DNA of 64,000 nt from the NCBI RefSeq assembly GCF_023631325.1, contig NZ_JALQDG010000003.1, positions 951,587 to 1,015,586 on the forward strand, in the 5' to 3' direction. Below are positions 56,579-64,000 of this stretch, piece by piece. The notes below the pieces were generated by a model. It was not told the origin of the DNA. It saw nothing but the letters and a program-made list of their open reading frames with translations, and made no database searches. Within the stretch, counting starts at the first letter, position 1; each line of letters opens with the position of its first letter. This stretch comes from Caballeronia sp. INDeC2 (GTDB lineage: Bacteria; Pseudomonadota; Gammaproteobacteria; Burkholderiales; Burkholderiaceae). A program made the translations under genes and the position numbers.

Positions 56579-57817
56579 GTGAAACCGATTCTCAAATCCA
56601 ATAAGCTGCAAAACGTCTGCTACGACATTCGCGGGCCCGTGCTCGAACACGCGAAGCGCCTCGAAGAAGAAGGCCATCGCATCATCAAGCTCAATATCGG
56701 CAATCTGGCGCCGTTCGGTTTCGAGGCGCCGGACGAGATCATTCAGGACATGATCCGCAACCTGCCGGGATCGTCGGGTTATTCGGATTCGAAGGGTGTG
56801 TTCGCCGCGCGCAAGGCGATCATGCATTACACGCAGCAAAAGGGCGTGACGGGCGTCGAGCTGGACGACATCTACATCGGCAATGGCGCGTCCGAGCTCA
56901 TCGTGATGGCGATGCAGGCGCTTCTCAACGACGGCGACGAAGTGCTGCTGCCCGCGCCGGACTATCCGCTGTGGACGGCCGCGGTGAGCCTGTCGTCGGG
57001 CACGCCGCGCCACTATATGTGCGACGAGAGCAACGGCTGGATGCCCGATCTCGACGACATCCGCGCGAAAATCACGCCGAACACCAAGGCGCTCGTCGTC
57101 ATCAATCCGAACAACCCGACAGGCGCGCTGTACTCGGACGAGTTGCTGCGCGACCTGATCGCGATCGCGCGCGAGCACGGCCTCATCATTTTCGCGGACG
57201 AGGTCTACGACAAGATCATTTACGACGGCCAGACGCACACGTCGATGGCCGCGCTGTCCGAGGACGTGGTCACGGTCACGTTCAACAGCTTGTCGAAGAG
57301 CTACCGTTCGTGCGGCTATCGCGCGGGCTGGATGGCGATTTCCGGGCTGATCGAAGAGAACCGCCGCCGCGCGAAGGACTATCTGGAAGGCCTCGGCATT
57401 CTCGCGTCGATGCGCCTGTGCCCGAACGTGCCCGGCCAGTATGCGATCCAGACCGCGCTCGGCGGCTATCAGAGCATCAACGATCTGATCGTGCCGGGCG
57501 GACGCCTCTACAAGCAGCGCGAGCTCGCCTACGAGATGCTCACGGCCATCCCGGGCGTGACCTGCGTGAAGCCGCAGGCGGCGCTCTACATGTTCCCGAA
57601 GCTCGATCCGAAGATGTACCCGATCCAGGACGACCAGCAGTTCATCACCGACCTGCTGCTCGAAGAGCGCGTGCTGCTGGTGCAGGGCACGGGCTTCAAC
57701 TGGCCGACGCCGGATCACTTCCGCGTGGTCTTCCTGCCGAACGTCGACGATCTCGCGGATTCGGTCAACCGCATCGCGCGCTTCCTCGACGGCTATCGCA
57801 AACGACATTCCGCTTAA
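56579..57817 (+). CDS. alaA: Aminotransferase AlaA-like (glutamate-pyruvate aminotransferase)
   Basis: 412-residue class I/II PLP aminotransferase. MKPILKSNKLQNVCYDIRGPVLEHAKRLEEEGH is the AlaA (YfbQ) N-terminus. PLP Lys lies in FNSLSKSYRSCGYRAGWM, and NPNNPTGALYSDE and the C-terminal RVVFLPNVDDL follow. GTG start. Likely pyruvate/glutamate to alanine, or a related branched substrate. It leads alaA-hom-thrC with 26 bases before hom, an arrangement common in betaproteobacteria. Confidence 0.93.
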   Translation: MKPILKSNKLQNVCYDIRGPVLEHAKRLEEEGHRIIKLNIGNLAPFGFEAPDEIIQDMIRNLPGSSGYSDSKGVFAARKAIMHYTQQKGVTGVELDDIYIGNGASELIVMAMQALLNDGDEVLLPAPDYPLWTAAVSLSSGTPRHYMCDESNGWMPDLDDIRAKITPNTKALVVINPNNPTGALYSDELLRDLIAIAREHGLIIFADEVYDKIIYDGQTHTSMAALSEDVVTVTFNSLSKSYRSCGYRAGWMAISGLIEENRRRAKDYLEGLGILASMRLCPNVPGQYAIQTALGGYQSINDLIVPGGRLYKQRELAYEMLTAIPGVTCVKPQAALYMFPKLDPKMYPIQDDQQFITDLLLEERVLLVQGTGFNWPTPDHFRVVFLPNVDDLADSVNRIARFLDGYRKRHSA

Positions 57818-57843
57818 TCTCTCTTTTTAAAGACTCGCGCTGC

Positions 57844-59166
57844 ATGGAACCGATCAAAGTAGGACTCTTGGGCTTCGGCACGGTAGGCAGCGGCACCTTC
57901 ACGGTGCTGCGCCGTAACCAGGAAGAAATCAAACGACGCGCGGGACGCGGCATCGAAATCGCGCGCGTCGCAGTGCGCACGCCAGCAAAGGCCGAAGCCG
58001 CGAAGCAGCAAGGCATCGCCGTGACGGACGACTTTGACGCGGTCGTCGACGATCCTTCCATCGATATCGTGTGCGAAATGATCGGCGGCACGGGCTTCGC
58101 GCGCGAACTGGTACTGCGCGCGATCGCCAACGGCAAGCATGTCGTGACGGCCAACAAGGCGCTGCTCGCGGTGCACGGCACTGAGATTTTCGAAGCCGCG
58201 CGCGCGAAGGGCGTGATGGTCGCGTTCGAAGCGGCGGTGGCGGGCGGCATCCCAATCATCAAGGCGCTGCGCGAAGGGCTGACGGCGAACCGGATCGAAT
58301 ACATCGCGGGCATCATCAACGGCACGACGAACTACATTCTTTCGGAAATGCGGGACCGCGGGCTCGACTTCGCGACCGCGCTGAAGGCCGCGCAAGAGCT
58401 CGGTTACGCCGAAGCCGATCCAACCTTCGATATCGAAGGCGTCGACGCCGCGCACAAGGTCACGATCATGAGCGCGATCGCGTTCGGCGTGCCGGTGCAG
58501 TTCGACCGCGCGTACGTGGAAGGCATCAGCAAGCTGGCGGCGATCGACATTCGCTACGCCGAGGATCTCGGCTATCGCATCAAGCTGCTCGGCATCGCGC
58601 GGCGCACGGAGAAGGGTATCGAACTGCGCACGCATCCGACGCTGATTCCGGCCAAGCGTTTGCTCGCGAACGTCGAAGGCGCGATGAACGCGGTCGTCGT
58701 GCACGGCGATGCGGTCGGCACCACGCTGTACTACGGCAAGGGCGCGGGCGCGGAGCCGACGGCTTCCGCCGTGGTCGCCGATCTCGTCGACGTGACGCGC
58801 CTGCATACGGCCGATCCCGAGCATCGCGTGCCGCACCTGGCGTTCCAGCCGGATAGCTTGTCGAACACGCCGATCCTGCCGATCGACGAAGTGACGAGCG
58901 GCTACTACCTGCGCCTGCGCGTCGCGGACGTGACGGGCGTGCTCGCGAACATCACGCGCATTCTCGCGGACAAGGCCATCTCCATCGACGCATTGTTGCA
59001 GAAGGAATCGGAAGAAGTCGACGGCGCGAACAAGGGCGAAACCGACATCATCCTCATCACGCACGAGACGCTGGAGAAGAACGTGAACGCGGCGATCGCG
59101 CAAATCGAAGCGCTGTCCACGGTCGTTTCGAAGGTGACGAAGCTGCGCATGGAAGCGCTCAACTAA
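57844..59166 (+). CDS. hom: Homoserine dehydrogenase
   Basis: 440-residue NAD(P)H enzyme of threonine/methionine synthesis (aspartate semialdehyde to homoserine). It has the Rossmann loop GLLGFGTVGSGTF, VVTANKALLA, INGTTNYILSEM and catalytic Lys/Asp in GVDAAHKVTIMSA. A C-terminal ACT domain (~355-435, LRLRVADVTGVLANITRILADKAIS) should give threonine feedback. It is a monofunctional enzyme without an aspartokinase domain. Confidence 0.97.
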   Translation: MEPIKVGLLGFGTVGSGTFTVLRRNQEEIKRRAGRGIEIARVAVRTPAKAEAAKQQGIAVTDDFDAVVDDPSIDIVCEMIGGTGFARELVLRAIANGKHVVTANKALLAVHGTEIFEAARAKGVMVAFEAAVAGGIPIIKALREGLTANRIEYIAGIINGTTNYILSEMRDRGLDFATALKAAQELGYAEADPTFDIEGVDAAHKVTIMSAIAFGVPVQFDRAYVEGISKLAAIDIRYAEDLGYRIKLLGIARRTEKGIELRTHPTLIPAKRLLANVEGAMNAVVVHGDAVGTTLYYGKGAGAEPTASAVVADLVDVTRLHTADPEHRVPHLAFQPDSLSNTPILPIDEVTSGYYLRLRVADVTGVLANITRILADKAISIDALLQKESEEVDGANKGETDIILITHETLEKNVNAAIAQIEALSTVVSKVTKLRMEALN

Positions 59167-59177
59167 GGGCAAGCACG

Positions 59178-60623
59178 ATGAACTACATTTCGACGCGCGG
59201 CGCCGGCAGCAACGAGCGCCACACGTTCTCCGACATTCTTCTCGGCGGGCTCGCGAAAGACGGCGGGCTGTATCTGCCGGCGGAATATCCGCGCGTATCG
59301 GCCGATGAACTCGCGCGCTGGCGCACGCTGTCGTATGCGGATCTCGCATTCGAAGTGCTGTCGAAGTTCAGCGACGACATTCCCGCCGAAGATCTGCGCT
59401 CGCTCACGCGCAAGACCTACACGGCGCAGGTGTACAGCAACGTGCGCCACGAAGAGAGTGCGGTGCAGATCACGCCGCTCAAGACGCTCGGTGAAGAGAA
59501 CGGCACGACGCTGTCGCTGCTGGAACTCTCGAACGGCCCGACGCTCGCCTTCAAAGACATGGCGATGCAACTGCTCGGCAACCTCTTCGAGTACGCGCTG
59601 GCGAAGCACGGCGAGACGCTGAACATCCTCGGTGCGACTTCGGGCGACACTGGCAGCGCCGCCGAATACGCCATGCGCGGCAAGACTGGCGTGCGCGTCT
59701 TCATGCTGTCGCCGCACAAGAAGATGAGCGCGTTCCAGACCGCGCAGATGTTCTCGCTGCAGGATCCGAACATCTTCAATCTGGCCGTCGAGGGCAACTT
59801 CGATAATTGCCAGGACATCGTCAAGGCCGTATCGAACGATCACGCGTACAAGGCCAAGCACAAGATCGGCACGGTCAACTCGATCAACTGGGCACGCGTC
59901 GTCGCGCAGGTCGTGTACTACTTCAAGGGCTATTTCGCCGCGACGAAGAGCAACGACGAGCGCGTGTCGTTCACGGTGCCGTCCGGCAACTTCGGCAACG
60001 TGTGCGCGGGGCACATCGCGCGCATGATGGGCTTGCCGATCGACCAGCTCGTGGTCGCGACCAACGAAAACGACGTGCTCGACGAGTTCTTCAAGACGGG
60101 CGTGTATCGCGTGCGCGGCGCGGCGGAGACCTATCACACCACGTCGCCGAGCATGGATATCTCGAAGGCATCGAACTTCGAGCGCTTCGTGTACGACTTG
60201 CTCGGCCGCGATCCGGCGCGCGTGCTGCAACTGTTCCGCGACGTCGAGGAGAAGGGCGGCTTCGATCTTGCCGCGAGCGGCGATTTCGCGCGCGTGAAGG
60301 AATTCGGCTTCGTGTCGGGCAAGAGCGATCACGACGACCGCGTGAAGACCATCCGCGACGTGTTCGAGCGTTATCAGACGATGATCGACACCCACACCGC
60401 CGATGGCGTGAAGGTCGCGCGCGAGAACCTCGAGCCAGGCGTGCCGATGATCGTTCTGGAAACCGCCCAGCCGATCAAGTTCGGCGAGACGATCCGCGAG
60501 GCGTTGAATCGTGAGCCGGAGCGGCCGGTCGCTTTCCTGGGACTTGAAAAACTGCCACAAAGGTTCGATATCGTTCCGGCGGATGCCGGGGTGGTGAAGG
60601 CGTTCATCGCCGAGCGGACGTAA
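59178..60623 (+). CDS. thrC: Threonine synthase
   Basis: 481-residue PLP enzyme converting phosphohomoserine to threonine (long proteobacterial form). MNYISTRGAGSNERHTFSDILLGGLAKDGGLYLP, PLP Lys in LAFKDMAMQ, GATSGDTGSAAEYA and TVPSGNFGNVCAG are diagnostic. It follows hom by 11 bases; no homoserine kinase (thrB) lies in the window. Confidence 0.97.
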   Translation: MNYISTRGAGSNERHTFSDILLGGLAKDGGLYLPAEYPRVSADELARWRTLSYADLAFEVLSKFSDDIPAEDLRSLTRKTYTAQVYSNVRHEESAVQITPLKTLGEENGTTLSLLELSNGPTLAFKDMAMQLLGNLFEYALAKHGETLNILGATSGDTGSAAEYAMRGKTGVRVFMLSPHKKMSAFQTAQMFSLQDPNIFNLAVEGNFDNCQDIVKAVSNDHAYKAKHKIGTVNSINWARVVAQVVYYFKGYFAATKSNDERVSFTVPSGNFGNVCAGHIARMMGLPIDQLVVATNENDVLDEFFKTGVYRVRGAAETYHTTSPSMDISKASNFERFVYDLLGRDPARVLQLFRDVEEKGGFDLAASGDFARVKEFGFVSGKSDHDDRVKTIRDVFERYQTMIDTHTADGVKVARENLEPGVPMIVLETAQPIKFGETIREALNREPERPVAFLGLEKLPQRFDIVPADAGVVKAFIAERT

Positions 60624-60666
60624 CGCGGGATTCCCGTCCGCTTCGTGCGCGTCGTGACATAGCGTA

Positions 60667-60700
60667 AGGGGCGCGGTCGCATTGGCCGCGCCCCTTTTTC
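60667..60700 (+). terminator. Intrinsic terminator of alaA-hom-thrC
   Basis: Perfect 10-bp stem AGGGGCGCGG/CCGCGCCCCT (60667-60676 with 60686-60695) and T5. Confidence 0.88.
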
Positions 60701-60823
60701 ACGATGCGGGACCGCGCTCGCGGGCATTCGCTGCACCCCGCAAATATTGCCCTCCGGCAAAACCCCGTCAAAAGCTGCTAAAATCTTAGGTTTTTCGTCG
60801 TACCCCATTCAAAAGGACGCGCC

Positions 60824-62416
<1,593 letters not shown>

Positions 62417-62442
62417 CCTTCCTGGTTACGCAAGCATCGAAG

Positions 62443-62472
62443 CGGCCCGTCTCGAATGAGCGGGCCGTTTTC
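62443..62472 (+). terminator. Intrinsic terminator after ybiT
   Basis: Stem CGGCCCG-(T)-CTC / GAG-CGGGCCG (GAAT loop) followed by TTTTC. Confidence 0.78.
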
Positions 62473-62479
62473 ATTGCGC

Positions 62480-62683
62480 TCAGAGCCGGTCGTTCCGGAA
62501 CCGCATCGCCGTACCTTCGCGCGTGATGCGAACCCAGATCGCGCGTTTTTCCTCGTCGGTGAGGAAGACCCAATTGGACACCTCGCCCGCGGTCCGGCCG
62601 CAGCCTTTGCAGACGTCGTCGAAAAGCGTGGAGCACACGCCAATACAGGGGCTGTCGGGCAGATCGTGAAGATTCGAGGACAT
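62480..62683 (-). CDS. DUF1289 family protein (cysteine-rich)
   Basis: 67-residue protein with four conserved cysteines (SPCIGVCSTLFDDVCKGCGRTAGEVSNW), the DUF1289 signature, likely metal or Fe-S binding. The EVSNWVFLTDEEKRAIWVRI helix follows. The start at MSSNLHDLPDSP is preferred over a start seven codons earlier because family members begin near this point. Function unknown. Confidence 0.88.
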   Translation of the reverse strand: MSSNLHDLPDSPCIGVCSTLFDDVCKGCGRTAGEVSNWVFLTDEEKRAIWVRITREGTAMRFRNDRL

Positions 62684-62754
62684 TGGGCTAGCTCGTGGCC
62701 GCATCGTCGCCGGGAAAAGAGGGCGACAACGCGGCGTTCAAATTCTAAAAAAAC

Positions 62755-63882
62755 TCAGCGCGCGATACTGTAGCCTATCCGCGCGATCCAGTGACGCCGC
62801 TGGTTGTAATCGAGGATGTCCTCGCCGTAGCCGTTGAAGTAGCTCACGAACAGGTAGCCGCCCCATGCGCTGCCGATCAGCTTCGCGAGCGGGTACGTGA
62901 GCTGCGAATCGACGCTGCCGTACCAGTGCTTCGTGCCCTTGCGCAGTGTCGTTGCGAGCTGCCAGCCGTCCGGGCTGCCGTACTTCACGAGAAAATCCAC
63001 ATAGCCGCGATAATCCGCGATGTCCTGATTGCCCGACTTCGACAGGTAGTAAAAGAACTTCGGCGAAAGCGTCAGGTGATTGCCGGTCAGGTCGCCGAAA
63101 TCCCAGGTCGGGCGCACGAACGCAATGTTGATCGCGCGCGATTCGTCGCCGCTCTTGCCGTTCGATTCGTGTCCGATTCCCGCCGCGACGCCCATGCGCG
63201 TAAAGAGCGCGCTCTTCCAGCCGGTGTCCTCCACGTAATAGAACAATTGCGGCTGAAAGCTGATGTCGCGAAACGGCACGGACTCGGCGGAGAGATTCCA
63301 GATCGCCGTCTGCGTGTAGCCGAAGTAGAGATTGTCCAGGAAGCCGCGTGAGCGCGGATCGTCGGGCAGATGCAGGCGGTACTTGAAGCTGAACTGGAAT
63401 TTCGCGAGGTTGTCGCCGTTCTTGCCGTCGGCGAAGTACGTCGGTTCGAAGGTCGAGAAGCGGCCGGAGAGCATCGTGTCGGTGGTGGTCGTCGGCACGG
63501 CGGCGGTATTCGCGGCGGCGCTCGCGCTCGCGAGTTGCGCGGGCGTCGTCGCCTGTGTTTCGCGGTGCTCGGCGGCGGCGACTTGCGTTTGCGTGTCGCT
63601 TCGATTGATCGTGACGAGCATCGGCGACGCATCGAAGCCGACCGGATCGATCTTCACCGTGCCGCGCGCCGCATCCGGCCAGGGCGCGGAGTAGCGCACA
63701 CGCCGATACTGGCCGGGCGCGAGGCGCACACGGTCCGGCACCTTGGGATCGCGTTCGAGCGTGAGCGGCGCGGGCGGCAGATCGCCGTTCGTCAGGTTCA
63801 CGGTCAATTGTCTGGGGACATCGATGGTGAGGGGTTTCGCGTCGTCGTCGGTGTAGAGGAGCGTCAGCTCGAGCGGCTGCGC
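62755..63882 (-). CDS. pldA: Outer membrane phospholipase A (5' end corrupted or missing)
   Basis: Calcium-dependent outer-membrane beta-barrel phospholipase A1/A2. The recognisable frame runs from AQPLELTLLYTDDD to the C-terminal aromatic-ended strand (WIARIGYSIAR). Catalytic His and Ser lie in AGIGHESNGKSGDESRAIN, with the Asn completing the triad in the usual place. A ~170-residue periplasmic N-terminal region before the barrel is typical of Burkholderia homologues. Beyond 63882 the frame stays open to 63969 but encodes Gly/Ala/Pro/Arg-rich nonsense with no signal peptide. Confidence 0.88.
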   Translation of the reverse strand, partial: AQPLELTLLYTDDDAKPLTIDVPRQLTVNLTNGDLPPAPLTLERDPKVPDRVRLAPGQYRRVRYSAPWPDAARGTVKIDPVGFDASPMLVTINRSDTQTQVAAAEHRETQATTPAQLASASAAANTAAVPTTTTDTMLSGRFSTFEPTYFADGKNGDNLAKFQFSFKYRLHLPDDPRSRGFLDNLYFGYTQTAIWNLSAESVPFRDISFQPQLFYYVEDTGWKSALFTRMGVAAGIGHESNGKSGDESRAINIAFVRPTWDFGDLTGNHLTLSPKFFYYLSKSGNQDIADYRGYVDFLVKYGSPDGWQLATTLRKGTKHWYGSVDSQLTYPLAKLIGSAWGGYLFVSYFNGYGEDILDYNQRRHWIARIGYSIAR

Positions 63883-64000
63883 GGGGGGCGCCGCGCGCGC
63901 CCGGGGCCCGCCCCCCCCCCGCGCCTGTGCCGGGCCCCACCCCCCCCCCGCGGCCACCACAACATCCACCGCCCGGGCGCGCGGCGCAAACTCTAACTAA
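63883..64000. other. Probable low-quality sequence at the window end
   Basis: Two C10 runs (63911-63920 and 63940-63949), blocks of G/C only, and loss of the pldA signal-peptide coding sequence. The base pattern is unlike anything else in the window and resembles a badly called read or contig end. Confidence 0.7.

Noticed and set aside
57814..59349. 511-codon minus-strand frame opposite hom
   Set aside because: Arg-rich shadow of hom with no recognisable domain or ribosome binding site.

Overview
The window is about 64 kb of GC-rich proteobacterial chromosome, densely packed with genes on both strands. Protein families and gene order point to the Burkholderiaceae, most likely Burkholderia sensu lato (Paraburkholderia or Caballeronia-like). 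The markers are PBP1a, PriB inside the rpsF-rpsR-rplI operon, an L-Ara4N operon with ArnA split into two genes, a sulfate operon ending in a CysB-type regulator, and alaA-hom-thrC. There is no rRNA, CRISPR array, insertion sequence, integrase or prophage. It reads as core chromosome with some lineage-specific small genes.

Layout. 1-3.6 kb: the 3' part of PBP1a converges on a small periplasmic copper module (DUF2946, CopC, PCuAC). 3.8-9.1 kb: initiator tRNA, a UPF0303 protein, an SMR pump, several short conserved hypotheticals, then a TetR regulator overlapping a 3-hydroxyisobutyryl-CoA hydrolase-like gene. 9.1-15.7 kb: dusA, tRNA-His, small uncharacterised genes, a decayed O-methyltransferase, an SDR, an ABM monooxygenase, and an exported trio with a small lytic transglycosylase. 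15.7-25.5 kb: DHA2 drug exporter, Tas-like aldo/keto reductase, tkt-gnd (pentose phosphate), a NodIJ-like ABC exporter and a universal stress protein. 25.7-32.6 kb: lexA with two tandem SOS boxes, the sulfate uptake operon sbp-cysTWA-cysB, and asparaginase.

32.7-38.2 kb: a LysM/BON protein, then the glyoxylate-to-glycerate operon gcl-hyi-glxR with a divergent LysR regulator. 38.2-43.2 kb: rpsF-priB-rpsR-rplI, dnaB, then a PhoU-like protein with a Pit phosphate transporter. 43.3-48 kb: an SDR lacking the usual catalytic residues, an NlpC/P60 lipoprotein, PhoH2-type PIN-ATPase and Bcp peroxiredoxin. 48-55.4 kb: the leftward arnT-(SMR)-arnB-arnC-arnA(formyltransferase)-arnA(decarboxylase)-arnD operon, which makes and attaches 4-amino-4-deoxy-L-arabinose to lipid A. 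55.7-64 kb: an Mth938-like protein, alaA-hom-thrC, an ABC-F ATPase (YbiT), a DUF1289 protein and outer-membrane phospholipase A.

The last ~118 bases (two C10 runs, extreme GC) look like poor-quality sequence that replaces the pldA signal peptide. I found no convincing undescribed multi-gene system. The best leads are the O-methyltransferase remnant, the SDR without YxxxK, the split ArnA with a single SMR partner, and the uncharacterised small-gene clusters.
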